Source: Nageia nagi
Lineage: Eukaryota > Pinophyta
Length of the DNA: 64,000 bases
Reading direction: 5' to 3'
Assembly: GCA_050084985.1 (NCBI GenBank)
Contig: JBITNC010000001.1
Location: forward strand, 156,922,001-156,986,000
The notes beneath the pieces are model-generated. The model saw nothing but the letters and a program-made list of their open reading frames with translations. It searched no databases and was not told the origin of the DNA. Shown piece by piece: positions 34,089 to 45,301 of this stretch. Numbering within the stretch: the first letter of the stretch is position 1; each line of letters opens with the position of its first letter. A program made the position numbers and the translations under genes.

Positions 34089-34498
34089 TGCTGAAATTAA
34101 CTATCACCTATGTTGTGTTTGACTGGGTCCCACTTAAGTGACTATCTCATGGAAGTAGTCAGGGTGTAGACCATCCAAAAATAATTCTAATGTTGATTAC
34201 TTCTATGTGATAGTCAATTATGTATGTGCAATACTAAACTTTCAACCATTAATTTTATTGGTTAAGAGAGGTTTTGATGAATCAACTAATGGTATAACAG
34301 TTAGGACATTAAATTGAGAACCCACACACATGAGTTTGAATCATGTGCTTCCCTTTTAAATAAAAATCTTGATCTTTAGAGTTTTTTTTGCCTCATGTAC
34401 ATGTTGATTATTTCTATGCAATAATCAATTACTTTTGTGCAATAGTCACTTGGGTCCCACTTGATCAAACACAAAATATGTGATAGTTAACTATAGCA
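34089..34498. mobile_element. Foldback/MITE-like element with about 55-bp terminal inverted repeats
   Basis: The left end (from tgctgaaattaactatcac) and the reverse complement of the right end (tgctatagttaactatcac) match over about 55 bp, including 'tttgtgtttga' and 'gtgggaccca-agtgactat' blocks. Inner 'tgttgattatttctatg' and 'tgcaataatcaatta'-type sequences also repeat directly (34190-34235 and 34400-34440). The length (410 bp), inverted ends and lack of coding sequence fit a non-autonomous DNA transposon. I could not identify a target duplication, so the superfamily and exact ends are open. A tRNA-like sequence sits in the middle. Confidence 0.6.
34288..34345 (+). other. tRNA-like sequence with pol III A- and B-box resemblance
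   Basis: 'ggtataacagttaggaca' (from 34291) resembles a tRNA A box, and 'gagtttgaatc' (34332-34342) resembles the B box GGTTCGAATCC, with tRNA-like spacing of about 40 bases. It does not fold into a complete tRNA and is more likely a SINE-type or decayed tRNA-derived segment within the foldback element. Confidence 0.45.
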
Positions 34499-35185
34499 CT
34501 CTTACATTCTCTTCTTAATGAATACCCATGACCTCTACAACTACCCATTGTTGCACTCTACAAAGAAAGTTACTCCCACTAGACATTGCACATTGTAATG
34601 AGGGACATGTCCTCAAGGTTGCACATGTATTACAAAAGGTCCATGTTGATAACTCCACTTCTTTTATGTTTTTGATTAAATCTTACCCTAATATCCTCAC
34701 TTCATATTGTGAAAGAAATACTCTACACATTACATTCATTCTTTGAACTCAAAATCATATATTAACAAAGGTAGAATTAGATGGCATTGATAATGCCTCC
34801 ATCTCCTTCACATTGAAGATAATAGACATTTATTACTCATGTAGCTTATAATATTTCAATATCATTATGTAACCACTCAAATGATGTGAATATCCTCCAT
34901 TCAACTCTATCGAGACATGTAAATGAAATACATAATACTTATTTTCCTTAATACAATACAAATACACTCCCTATATGTTCTTCAACATGTCTTCAAATCC
35001 TACATAACTGCATTACCAACCATACCCTTTGAAAGGAAAAATGCCTTCATTCACTTATCAATGCATATATAAATACACCATGTATCTAGTTGGTTAATAC
35101 TTCTAAAACCTTGATTTTTCCTCTTACACTTGATGCTTTAAAAAGGGTGGGACCCGATGAAACACAACATAGGAAACACTTAAGT
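34499..35185 (+). other. Spacer
   Basis: No gene recognised. The 72-codon frame at 34528-34746 has no domain. The last five bases (taagt, 35181-35185) are the left target duplication of the next element. Confidence 0.4.
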
Positions 35186-35872
35186 TGTAACATTCCCTTT
35201 TTATAAAAATCAATTAATTTTGGAATCCTAAGAATTCCCTTTTTGTAAATATTTATTTACTCATGAAATTATTATTAATTTCTTGGGATAGATTTATAAA
35301 GGTCCATTGGACCCACTTGTGAGCCTCATGAGGGATGTTTTCCTCCCAAGCTAGGATATATTATTTTATTTATCATTTAATATACTTGGAGATCCTAAAG
35401 ATGATTATTGGAATCCCAATTCCTTTTTAGCACCTAGATGAAACTAGAACACAAATTTGCCCCAACTTTGGATTTGGGAGCACTTGTACACATGTGCTAG
35501 CCTTAGGGATACTTCTAAACCCCTACATAGGTCCTTGATGACTCCTAGACATCCACACATGCATTCTAGTTCTCATGTTGGCTCATTATGATCCCAAGAC
35601 ACCCACACATGATTTCTTGGATTCTCGCATGGTGTGGGTGACTTCAAAGCATCCAATTTAAGCATGAGCACCTATGTTGAGTATGAGGATGACCCAAACA
35701 CCCACGTTAGATCTTGTTTAATCCCTAGGTATCTTCATTGGACTTTGTGGGACTTCTAGGAAGCCAACAATGAAATAGGAGAATTAGGTGATGAATTTGA
35801 GGTGATATGTAGATCTAGTGATGAGCTACATAAGGTTAAGAAGCCTCATATATGAGATAGACTTATTTTGAT
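35186..35872 (+). repeat. 5' LTR of the outer Gypsy element, part A
   Basis: Aligns with 48089-48810 of the 3' LTR (gtaacattccc, aatcctaagaattc, ggacccacttgtgagc, cacttgtacacatgtgctagcc). It stops exactly at the Tat insertion site and resumes at 44534. Confidence 0.9.
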
Positions 35873-36488
35873 TGTAGATGCATCAAAATGAACCTTTATG
35901 TATTTAATAAATCATCTTAATCTTGTAACAAACTATTATGTAAAAAGGGATTAAAAATGTATAAAAGAGGTGTAGGCCATGTATTTGACCCTTGTGGATT
36001 GTACAAGGGGTCAAAATATCAAAGTATTATAAACTTGTATCATATATAAAGGCATCATTTGATGACCTATAGATCATGAGTGAATCATGGGCTAATAATC
36101 ATTTCATACTAATACAAGGATTATAAATTGAAGATGATTTAAAGGATTGCAACTTGCTTTGTCTATCTATATTGCACATCTATTATTCTATAAGTTTGCA
36201 TGTATTTTCATCATATGATTATTCACTAATTCACTCATTGCTACATTCTTATTCTTGTTTGTAATTTTGCTCATCCTACGGCACCGATGGCGTACCAATT
36301 TTAGGGCACTGACGATGTGCTTGTTCATGAATGTATGCTCTATCCTTTATAATTAATAGGACCAATATAGAATCTAAAAAAATAATGATGCATTCCTATT
36401 ACATGTTATTGCCATATCATATTTACAAAGTAGAGCGATAGTGCATCAATCAACCCCATTTGTATAATTGCATTATTTAGACACTACA
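35873..36488 (+). repeat. 5' LTR of the Tat element
   Basis: 616 bp. It contains a TATA-like tgtataaaag at about 35957 and the CpG-bearing motif ggcaccgatggcgtac at 36280-36295. It matches the 3' LTR (43906-44528) along its whole length. The following bases (tttggtgaacatgac) are the probable primer site. Confidence 0.9.
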
Positions 36489-36609
36489 TTTGGTGAACAT
36501 GACTGCTCAATTTATCTTGCCCTAGAGGTGAGATCATGCTAACCCTTCTTATTAGGATCAGGCCACTAGCATCATATATTTCTATATTTAGGATGCCAAT
36601 GAAATTAAG

Positions 36610-37780
36610 ATGGATCAACTCATAGCCATGCTTCAATCTCTAAACATGAATATTTTGGATTTCCAAAGAGAGATTACTACGAACAATAATCCAAGTTTCA
36701 GCTCGACTAATCTAGGAGATTCATCTAATACCATACCATCCAATCCTAATGATTATAATGGCATTTTTGTTTCACCCTTGATGGATGAAATTCATAATTT
36801 TCCCCTACCACTTGATTGTAAGACCCCCAAGTTCGAGATGTTTAGTGGCAAACAAGATCCCAAGCAGCATCTTATTAGCTTTCAAGAGGAGTGCTTATTA
36901 AAACTAGGTTCAAATGAGAGGTTAATGGCTAAATTATTCCCAAGGAGTTTGGAAGGTGATGTTACTCAGTGGTTCTACCCTCTACCTGGTAAATCTATTG
37001 ATTTCATCAAAATCTTAGTTCAAATATTTAAGGGTTAATACAAGCATAATATTAAAGAATAAGGTAATATATCAAAATTATGTGTGCTTCATCAAGCAAG
37101 CAATCAAACCATAGAAAAGTATGTCTTACGCTTCAAAAAGGTATGACAAAGTACTCAAGTTAAACTATATGAATATGCTATTTATGGCATATTTTGTGAA
37201 TCTATTATTTCTCTACTTCAATTGCATGCTCCTAGCGCTAAGGATGTTGGTTTTAGTACTTTAGTTCAATAATTAGTACAAAAAGAGGAAGTTTTATTAT
37301 CTATAAGAGAGCTTAAATATACATCTAACAATTTTTTTCAAATATAATAGGAAATCATACACCAAGAAAGAGGAGAAACCAATTAATATGGTAGATAAAC
37401 CCAAGACTCCTCCAAAGGCATAAAGATCTAATTCTTCAAAAGAGACAAACTACACATTTTTAGTTCCACCAAGAATTCTTTTGAGGGACTTAATGAAGAA
37501 AGGCCTCCTACACCCGCTTGCAAAAGTTGATGATGATAACCCTTTGGGATAATTTGAGGCATATTGTGCTTATCATCAATGAAAAGGGCATGCTACAAAC
37601 TTTTACAAAACATTGGAAGTAGTTATCATAGCCCTCATAGAACAAGGAAGGTACATAATTGATGAACATCTTGCTAAACAAGGAGATGCCTTCAATGTAG
37701 TCATAGTAGTTAAAGAGGTGTGCTAACTTATGAATAGGATGTCCATGCAATGTTCCAAATCTAGTTACCATTGAGTAAGT
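36610..37780 (+). pseudogene. Tat gag (capsid/nucleocapsid) relic
   Basis: An open 142-codon piece (36610-37038) begins MDQLIAMLQSLNMNILDFQR and contains PKFEMFSGKQDPKQHL, AKLFPRSLEGDVTQWFYPLP, a typical Retrotrans_gag capsid core (F.G..DP..HL..F, L.F..SL.G.A..W). The frame continues with stops to about 37330. Near 37560-37640 come YCAYH and KGHATNFYKTLEVVI, a zinc-knuckle-like block in which the expected last Cys reads Tyr. The capsid would pack element RNA. Broken by several stops; not functional. Confidence 0.8.
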
Positions 37781-38079
37781 AAGTATCCCACCTGATCCTA
37801 AAGTTTATAGTATGATTGATCAATTGAAAAATACACCAGCCAAGATTAGCTTGTATGATCTCATTTCTACTTCTCAAGCTCATAGGGATGTTTTATATAC
37901 TTTATTGAAGAATGAAACTATTCCTACTAACATTTTAGTGGCTACATTTTCTGAGAAGCTCCAAACTATTAGGGAAAGTGACACTATCTCCTTTCATAAG
38001 TTTTAAATACTCAACCAAGAAATATTAAATGAGTGTGCAACTTTATATATCACCCCTATGGTAGATTAATGGGAAGTCA

Positions 38080-38360
38080 AAAGGATCATGGTAGATAATG
38101 GTTCAGCTGTGAATGTATGTTCTAACCATTTTTTGACTCAATTAAACAAAAAAGGTGTAACCATTCCCCATTAGAAGAGGCTACTTTCAAAATTAGAGCC
38201 TATGATATTTCTTCTAAGAAAGCACTAGGTAAAGCTACCATCATGATTACCATAGGAGTTAGAACTATTCCGAACAAGTTTCAGGTAGTTGATTCCAAGT
38301 TGTCTTATAATATGCTTTTATGAAGACCTTGGATACATGATATGGAAGTTGTTCCTTCTA
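38080..38360 (+). pseudogene. Tat aspartic protease relic
   Basis: IMVDNGSAVNVCSNH at about 38085-38130 is the active-site region (family: VDGGSAVN), with the catalytic Asp retained. The rest of the domain is frameshifted but still has a D-S-K-L-S-Y-N-like stretch near 38290. It would cleave the polyprotein. Confidence 0.7.
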
Positions 38361-38623
38361 CATTACATGGTAGGTTAAAATTTGAATTCTAAGGAGAAGT
38401 ACATATAATCTTCATTGATCATGAGCCCTATGCATTGTGCAATGTTGTTGACTTTGAAAAGATGGCCTTGGCTCTAAAACTTTTCAAAATAGAACCCTTG
38501 GATGATCCCACACTAGGGGTAAATTATAAACAAGTACAAATTAGAGAAACATGTATGGGCATTTGCAAAATAGAAGATACAAACTTATTTGCATCCGTTA
38601 AAGACTTGGGATAGCCTTGAATA

Positions 38624-38896
38624 TTGGTTGTTTTAGGTCACCAGCATCATACTGTTCTACATACAAGGCACCAACACCATACGAATGATGATGTCAATGA
38701 CCCTTATAGCTTTTTTTTATCTAAAATGATGAACCAATCTTCTGAATATGATGTACCTACATCTTTCAAATTAGGTAAAACCTTTCCTTCTAATTTTGTT
38801 CAAAAATATATGGTTAACAATTGCAAGCACAAAAGAGGAGGTTTAGGTAAAATTGAGCAAGGTATGTCTGATTTTTCTATTTTTCTAAAAACATAG
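38624..38896 (+). pseudogene. Protease-RT linker with G-patch-like motif
   Basis: A 90-codon open piece with a His-rich start (two RHQHH/GHQHH copies) and, near its end, KYMVNNCKHKRGGLGKIEQG followed by M. The spacing fits a G-patch (hydrophobic helix, then GxGxGLGxxxQG), an RNA/helicase-binding motif. In the Tat polyprotein this lies between protease and RT. Polar, no membrane segments. A further open piece at 38975-39187 links it to the RT. Confidence 0.55.
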
Positions 38897-39425
38897 CTTA
38901 CTAAGATAGGTTTAGGTAGTGATGGACAAGTCAAATGAAAATGGGATCCCATATAGTTTGTTAAAACATCTAATGTGATAGAATTATATGATGAAATTGA
39001 TGAAGATATGTGGATTGATCATAGCTTGCCTATTGTCTTTGATTGTTTTAGTATTGATGATGATTTTTTTGAATACTTGGGGGCACATTCAGAATTTCCC
39101 AAGTCTAACAAAAAATGTCATGCCTCTTATATGCTTCATGAATATGCTTACTTTGGCCAAGAGGTCAATTTTCATGATGTGCTATAGGTTCAACCCTTAG
39201 AAGAAGCTAAGATTGCTGATCTTACTATGGAGGATTTACCATCATTATTACCAATAAAGAAGGATCTCACCTTCCCACAAAGAAGAGTTGCTTAACATTA
39301 ACATCAACATTGCAAATAAGGAGAGATTGATTCAAATTGGGGCAACCCTATCCGCTTCCAATTAAGAAAGGTATATATCTAAATTCATCACACATTTTGA
39401 AAAATTTTCTTGGTATTATGATGAT

Positions 39426-40330
39426 ATGCTTGGGTTAGATCCTTCATTTGTTATGCATAATTTGCCATTAAAAGCAAATGCCAAACCAATTAAGCAAAAG
39501 CCTAGAAAAATGCATCCTTATAAGGCCTTGTTAGTTAAAAAAGAGATTGAAAAATACTTGCAAGCAAGATTCATAAAGCCTATTGATTATTCTAAGTGGC
39601 TATCTAACATTATACCTATTACTAAACCAACTGGTGAAATATGGGTATGTGCCAATTTTTGTGATATTAACAATGTTTGTCCTAACGATAATTTTCCATT
39701 GCCTAATATTGATATGATTATTGATAGCGTAGATGGTCATGATATGTTGTCATTTATGGATGATTTTTTTGGTTACAATCAAATCTTAATTAATCCTATT
39801 GACTGACATAAAATCACTTTCACAATCCATTAGGGTAATTTTTGTTGGAAGGTTATGCCTTTTAGACTAAAAAATGCAGGTGCTACATATCAAAGAGCCA
39901 TGGTTAGTATGTTCCATAAGCATATTCAAAAAATAATGAAGGCTTATGTTGATGACATTCTTATCAAATCAAAGCAAGGTCAAGACCATCTCCAAGCCCT
40001 TGAAGAGGTATTTGATATTTTGCAAAGGTACAATCTAAGACTTAAACCTCCACAATGTGCATTTGGAGTTACTTCTAGAAAATTGTTAGGGTTCATGGTT
40101 TCAAATAGAGGAATTGAAGTAGATCCTAAGAAAGTAAAACCTATTATAAACATGGCACCCCCTAGAAACTTGAAACAACTTAGAATTCTTCAAGGAAAGA
40201 TAAATTGAGTTAGGAGGTTCATCTCACAACTAGGGGACAAGTGTAGACCATTCACTCACTTACTTAAGAAGGATTTCAAGTTTGTATGGGATGTGAATTG
40301 CCAAAAAGCATTTGAATATATCAAGCAAAT
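39426..40330 (+). pseudogene. Tat reverse transcriptase
   Basis: Two long open pieces (39426-39806, 39855-40208) in the same direction. Motifs in order are KKEIEKYLQARFIKPIDYSK, VCANFCDINNVCPND, SFMDDFFGYNQI (first catalytic Asp), MPFRLKNAGATYQRAMVSMF, AYVDDILIKS (the catalytic YVDD), LRLKPPQCAFGVTSRKLLGF and DPKKVKPIINMAPPRNLKQL. This is an almost complete Gypsy RT and connection. An in-frame stop splits the palm (ID-stop-HK) and another follows KIN near 40208, so it is inactive although the catalytic Asp residues survive. It would make element cDNA. Confidence 0.9.
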
Positions 40331-40700
40331 ATTGCTTACTTGTATATTTCAACCTCCTTGTATGCCATAGGAACCATGCTATGTCAAAAAACTAAAAATA
40401 ACAAAGAAAGGGCTATCTATTATCTAAGTAAAACTTTGGTTGATTATGAGACAAGGTACACTCCTATGGAGAAGATTTGCTTTGCTATGGTATTTACCAT
40501 TGAAAAATTAAGGCATTACTTATTATATTACACCACATATGTTATTAGTCCTATTGATCCTTTAAAATATCTTATGGCTAAACAACACTTATTTGATAGA
40601 TTTGTGAAGTGGCTAATGTTATTGCAGGAATTTGATATTAATGTGGTAAAGCAAAAATTCATTAAAGGATAGGCCATTGCAGATATAATAACAAATTTCC
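40331..40700 (+). pseudogene. Tat RNase H (first, RT-linked)
   Basis: An open 110-codon piece (40340-40672). It reads SLYAIGTMLCQKTKN, then RAIYYLSKTLVDYETRYTPM, EKICFAMVFTIEKLRHYLLY and RFVKWLMLLQEFDI, the layout of the Gypsy RT-linked RNase H (IGAVL.Q, YY.SK.L.., E..C.A...A..K.RHY). The substrate would be RNA in RNA-DNA hybrids. Confidence 0.85.
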
Positions 40701-40849
40701 CTCAGGAAGGTGAGGAGGTGATCCATGAAGAATTTCTAGATATTTTTATGGAGGAGCCACAATGCTAGCAGCTTCATGGCCTATCAATAAGGTGCTAATG
40801 ACATGACTTTGAAGAGATCTCTATCCCTGATGAATATATTTGTCTTCTA

Positions 40850-41290
40850 GAGGATGAGCTTGTAGTTTGGACCCTATATTTTTATGGTTCTAGATGCATT
40901 CATGGAGAATGGGCAAGTATTATTGTGGTCTCCCCTACCAATCATGTAATTCCTATTTCCTATAAATTGGATTTCAAATGCACTAATAATTTGGCTGAGT
41001 ATGCGGCTTTGATATTGCAATTGAAGGCAACTTTAGAACTAAAAATTGCAAACATAGAAATTTATGGGGACTCATAGCTTGTTTTCAACCAAGTGAAGGG
41101 TACTTATGATACCAAAGATGAGAAGTTAAGGCCTTATAGGGTGGTTGTGATTGAGTTGTTGGATAGGATTGAAAGGTATACTATTGAGACCATTCCTAGG
41201 ACTAATAATAGATATGCAAATGCTATGGCAAGTGCAACCTCTTTGGTACCAATTGAGCTTGAAGATGAGGAGACCATTGTCACTATTCGT
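40850..41290 (+). pseudogene. Tat second RNase H (archaeal type)
   Basis: From about 40865 the frame reads WTLYFYGSRC (the expected D-G-S carries Tyr for Asp), then NNLAEYAALILQLKATLELK (the catalytic Glu in AEYAAL is kept), IEIYGDS followed by a stop, then LVFNQVKG and IPRTNNRYANAMAS (the expected Asp in ADAMA reads Asn). This is the second RNase H domain that defines the Tat clade. Three catalytic positions look changed or broken. Confidence 0.8.
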
Positions 41291-41299
41291 AAGTTAAGT

Positions 41300-42640
41300 T
41301 TTCCATATTATACAACTAATGTTCATTCTATTTTTTCTTGTCTTATTTCCAATGATGATGCTTTTCAAGACTCATATTTTGATATCTATAACTACTTAAA
41401 ATACCAAAGTGTTCCTTCTAGTTATACTAAGAATGATAGACTAAGATTGAGAAGGACTACTATGAAATATGTTATCATTGGTGATATTTTATATAGAATA
41501 TCCTTTTATGGTGCTTTATTGAGATGTTTAACATAAGATGAGATAGCTACTACTTTAGATCAAGCTCATGATGGATTATGTGGTGGTCATTTTCATGCTA
41601 AAGCTCTTTATACAAAGATCTTGAGAATAGGGTACTATTGGCCCACAATGGAGGAAGATTTTCAAACTCATGTGAAAGTATGTGTGACATGCTAAAAGCA
41701 TGCAAAATTAGAAAAATAGCTCACACAAGAACTCAATTCCATTATTTCTCCATGGCCCTTTGCTACTTGGGGCATAGATTTAATTGGCATGATTAATCCT
41801 CATTCTAGAGAAGGACACAAAATTATCATCACAACTACAAAATATACTACCAAGTGGGTGAAATCTATCCCAATGAATTTAGTGACATAAGAAAATATTA
41901 TTGTATTCCTTACAAAATACATCATCACTAGATTTGGTGTGCCACAAAGGTTTATCATGGATAATGGTCAAAATCTCAAGGGAAGGATATGCAAGCATTT
42001 TGTAAAACATTTCACATCATACAAACCTTTTATTCAGTTTACCACCCTCAAGGTAATGGTCAAGTTTAAGGAACAAATAAGACACTTAAGAGTATTCTTG
42101 CCAAAACATGGGATAAGTACAAAAGAGATTGGCATGAGCAATTGCCATATGCATTATGGGCCTATAGAACTAATGTCTAAACAGCCATAGGGGCAACCTC
42201 CTTTTCATTGGTATATGGAGATGAGGCCATTGTTCCACTTAATTTAGAGACTCCTATGCTTAGGATCTCTTTACAAGGTGATATTCTGAATGAATATGCA
42301 TGAAAAGCAATATTGAAGCAGTTAGATATGTTAGATGAAAAAAGAATTAGAGCCATTAAGCATTAAAAGGTCTACTATGCCAAACTTAAGAGAGCATTTG
42401 GTAAGAAGATAAAAGCTAAGAAGTTCAAAATAGGAGACCTAGTATTAAAAGAGAATATCAACAAAACAACAAAAAATGAGGAGGCTAAAGGAAAATTTGA
42501 ACCCAATTGGTTGGGCCTATATGTTGTTATTGATGCAACAAGATCAAGAGCATACAGGTTATCAAATTTGTATTGAAAGGAAGAGCCAAAAACCTTAAAT
42601 GCCATCCATATCAAGCCTTTTTATGCTTGAAAAACATAAA
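41300..42640 (+). pseudogene. Tat integrase
   Basis: Frames across this stretch give HDGLCGGHFHAKALYTKILR and GYYWPTMEEDFQTHVKVCVT with C after it (an H-H-C-C zinc-binding domain), then SPWPFATWGIDLIGMINP (first Asp of the DDE core), TTKYTTKWVKSIPMNLVT, TRFGVPQRFIMDNGQNLKGR (second Asp) and the damaged third motif near 42050. The C-terminal part is readable near 42300-42620 (KAKKFKIGDLVLKENI-like). It would insert element DNA. Stops occur at several Trp/Gln positions. Confidence 0.85.
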
Positions 42641-42718
42641 TTTATACCCCTATAAAATAATTCATATCAAACATAGGGGCAAAATTTCCTTTTATTTAAT
42701 GTACAGATCCACACAAAA

Positions 42719-42770
42719 CACGGCATCGATGGCATGGTTTACTATCAACATGATGTCGATGGCATGTAAA
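42719..42770 (+). repeat. Repeated CpG-bearing motif after the Tat integrase
   Basis: acggcatcgatggcat and atgtcgatggcat lie 30 bp apart. Related motifs occur in the LTRs (36280-36320, 44293-44333). A short GAAA run follows at 42770-42787. Confidence 0.6.
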
Positions 42771-42794
42771 AGAAAGAAAGAAAGAAAATTTTGA

Positions 42795-43390
42795 TAGTCT
42801 AATGTCTTCAGATCATGGACATAAAAATGCATGATCATCAATGGCCAACGATATGGCTAGTGAGAGTTCAATCACTTAAAAGATAAACCGATAATACAAA
42901 CATGAGCAATTTGTTAACATTATATCATCTCTAATGGATGATACATTTTATTATGTATCCACATGGTTTTTGCTTTGAACTCATCTAAAGCATACTATCT
43001 TCAGATCATAGACATACAAACATATGATCATCGATGGCCAATGATATGGCTAGTGAGAGTTCACTCACTTAAAAGATAAATCGATGATACAACCGTGAGC
43101 AATTTGTTGATATTGGATCATCTCTAATGGATGATATATTTTACTATGTATCCACATGGTTTTTTCTTTGAACCCATCTAAAGCATACTATCTTCTGATC
43201 ATATACATACAAATGTATGATCACTGATGACCATTGATACAACTAGTGAGAGTTTGCTCACTTAAAAGATAAACTGGCGATACAGCCATAAGCAAGATGT
43301 TAACATTGGATCATCTCCAATGGATGAAACAACTTACTGTGCATCCATCATTATTTTATGATTGACATTTCATTGCAAGTATACATCTCT
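42795..43390 (+). repeat. 193-bp tandem array in the Tat 3' untranslated region
   Basis: Three units, with 'tcttcagatcatggacat' and variants at 42805, 42998 and 43191, exactly 193 bp apart each time. Each unit has 'atgatcatcratggccaa', 'ggctagtgagagtt', 'cacttaaaagataaa' and 'tggatgata'. Tat-clade elements often carry tandem repeats here, which can later seed satellite DNA. Confidence 0.9.
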
Positions 43391-43905
43391 AGCAAAATAG
43401 AAGAAGCTTATAGTCAAAACCAAGGAACCAACATCATGCTTATATTTTGTTGGACTATCGATAACATACATGTCATTGTCATTTCCACCAATCCAAAGCA
43501 TAACCTCTCTATTTCAAGGCATGTACATAAGCACAAATGGTTCCCATGTATCAAACACAATGAAATGACTAGATTCATGATTGAAATAGTATAAAGAAGG
43601 CACGTCATATCTTCCATCTCTAGACTTGGATATGGATTTCTACAATCATCCACACATCATCCAAATAGTATTCTTGAAGATAGCTTATTCAATAGCTTTT
43701 TCCTTGGCTACTCCACTTAAGGATCTTTCCTGGGGCACCCAAGACAAAAAGGGGGTAGCATAAGGACCCTCAACATCATTCATTCATCTTCAGTAAAAGA
43801 CAACATCAATAAAAAGATCAAAATAATTTATTCTATGTTTTGGCTACACTTTTTCTTTGGACATGTAATTTCATTGCTTCAATCACACATCCAAAGAGGG
43901 GCAAA
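43391..43905 (+). other. Tat 3' untranslated region and polypurine tract
   Basis: No gene sense. The end, ccaaagaggggcaaa (43891-43905), lies directly before the 3' LTR and is the probable polypurine tract. Confidence 0.65.
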
Positions 43906-44528
43906 TGTAGACGCATCAAATTGAACCTTTATGTATTTAATAAATCATTTTAATCTCTTAATAAACTATTATGTAAAAAGGGATTAAAAATGTATAAAAG
44001 AGGTGTAAGCCATGTATTTTACCCTTGTGGATTGGACAAGGTATCAAATTCATATAAACTTGTATCATATATAAAGGCATCATTTGATGACCTATAGATC
44101 ATGAGCGAATCATGGGCTAATAATCATTTAAAGCTAATACAAGGATTATCAATTGAAGATCATTTGAAGGATTGTCTATCTATATTGCACATCTATTATT
44201 TTGTAAGTTTGCATGTATGTTCATCATTTGATTATTCACTAATTTGCTCATCGCTACATTCTTTTTCACGTTTGTAATTTCGCTCATCCTACGACACTGA
44301 CGGTGTACCAATTCTAGGGCATTGAAGGCATGCTTGTTCATGAATGTATGCTCTTATCCTTTGTGCATTTTCTGATTAATGAAATGAATATATAATCTAA
44401 GTAAATAATTTTGCATTCTTATTACATGTTATTACCATATTTTTGATATATATGTCAATATTTACAAAGTAGAGTGATAGTGCATTAATCAACCCCATTT
44501 GTATTAATTGCATTATTTATCCACTACA
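43906..44528 (+). repeat. 3' LTR of the Tat element
   Basis: 623 bp, TGTAG...CTACA, collinear with 35873-36488 including the tgtataaaag TATA-like site. Followed by the TTGAT target duplication. Confidence 0.9.
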
Positions 44529-44533
44529 TTGAT

Positions 44534-45216
44534 ATTGAAACCATTCTCTTTGAAGCTACCAAATTCTTGGTGGTATCAAGCACACTTGAGCATAATGACA
44601 TGGTTGAGGTGTTATTTGTGCAAGTTAGGCTACCCTACTATGAGGCATCCACAAGTGATCTTTATCTTTGAATCCATCCGATGATATTTTAGAACCACAC
44701 TCATTCTCTTTGCTAGGAGCTATTCTATGAGGGAGCACTTTGGTGAGACATACATAAGAATGGTAGGAGATGGTTATTCTACACTAATTTTAACATCTAT
44801 CTCTAGACTACATGTGTCCTAGTTGGCTCCTTGGAGGCCAACATTGAGCCCTTTCATCCTAGTATTGTATCATTCACTACTTTAATCATTTATATAGTTG
44901 TAGGCACCTTTGGATCTCAATAATGATCTCATTGTATGATGTTAATGCTTATATATTCCCCATATTGAGCTATTTTGTATGTTTATGCTTATGTAATGCA
45001 ACATTGATATATCTAGATGTATTTGGTACAATATTTGAGCCTTGGTGCATGACGTTTGGTATTTGAGTAGTATTCATGCTTATAAAGTGAGTCATTAGCA
45101 TTCATGGATTATTTTTACATGTATTTGATACCCTAATTCAAACATGTCATGCTTGAGGGATGAATTGAATATTATTTTGGCTAATTTCTACGTTGAGTAT
45201 TTTTAGGGATATTACA
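44534..45216 (+). repeat. 5' LTR of the outer Gypsy element, part B
   Basis: Continues 35872 and aligns with about 48812-49534 of the 3' LTR (gatattgaaacc..., tggtatcaagca, atttgatrccctaattcaaac). Ends ATTACA at 45216. Confidence 0.9.
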
Positions 45217-45217
45217 A

Positions 45218-45232
45218 TGGTATTAGAGCTTG
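45218..45232 (+). other. Primer-binding site of the outer Gypsy element
   Basis: TGGTATTAGAGCTTG one base after the LTR end, close to the initiator-Met tRNA complement. Confidence 0.8.
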
Positions 45233-45301
45233 GATCTAGCTAGCCTATGAATGAGACTTGCATTCCATAACTATTATACCAAATCCAACACCAGAAGATA
45301 G

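Larger units (their letters stand above)
35873..44528 (+). mobile_element. Tat-lineage Ty3/Gypsy retrotransposon, nearly complete, decayed
   Basis: An 8.66-kb element with LTRs 35873-36488 and 43906-44528, both running TGTAG...CTACA, and a perfect target duplication TTGAT (35868-35872 and 44529-44533). The order is gag, protease, G-patch-like motif, RT, RNase H, a second RNase H, integrase, a tandem array and a purine tract. A second, archaeal-type RNase H after the first is diagnostic of the plant Tat clade (relatives include Ogre and Retand). Stops are spread through every domain, so this copy cannot move by itself. It inserted in the 5' LTR of the outer element. Confidence 0.9.

Noticed and set aside
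34288-34345. Possible functional tRNA gene
   Set aside because: No complete cloverleaf or acceptor pairing is visible; only A/B-box resemblance.
42795-43390. CRISPR-like repeat array
   Set aside because: Units are 193-bp head-to-tail repeats in a plant retroelement without spacer structure.
35873-44528. Endogenous pararetrovirus
   Set aside because: LTRs, target duplication, integrase and a double RNase H fit a Tat Gypsy element; no movement or coat protein of pararetrovirus type seen.
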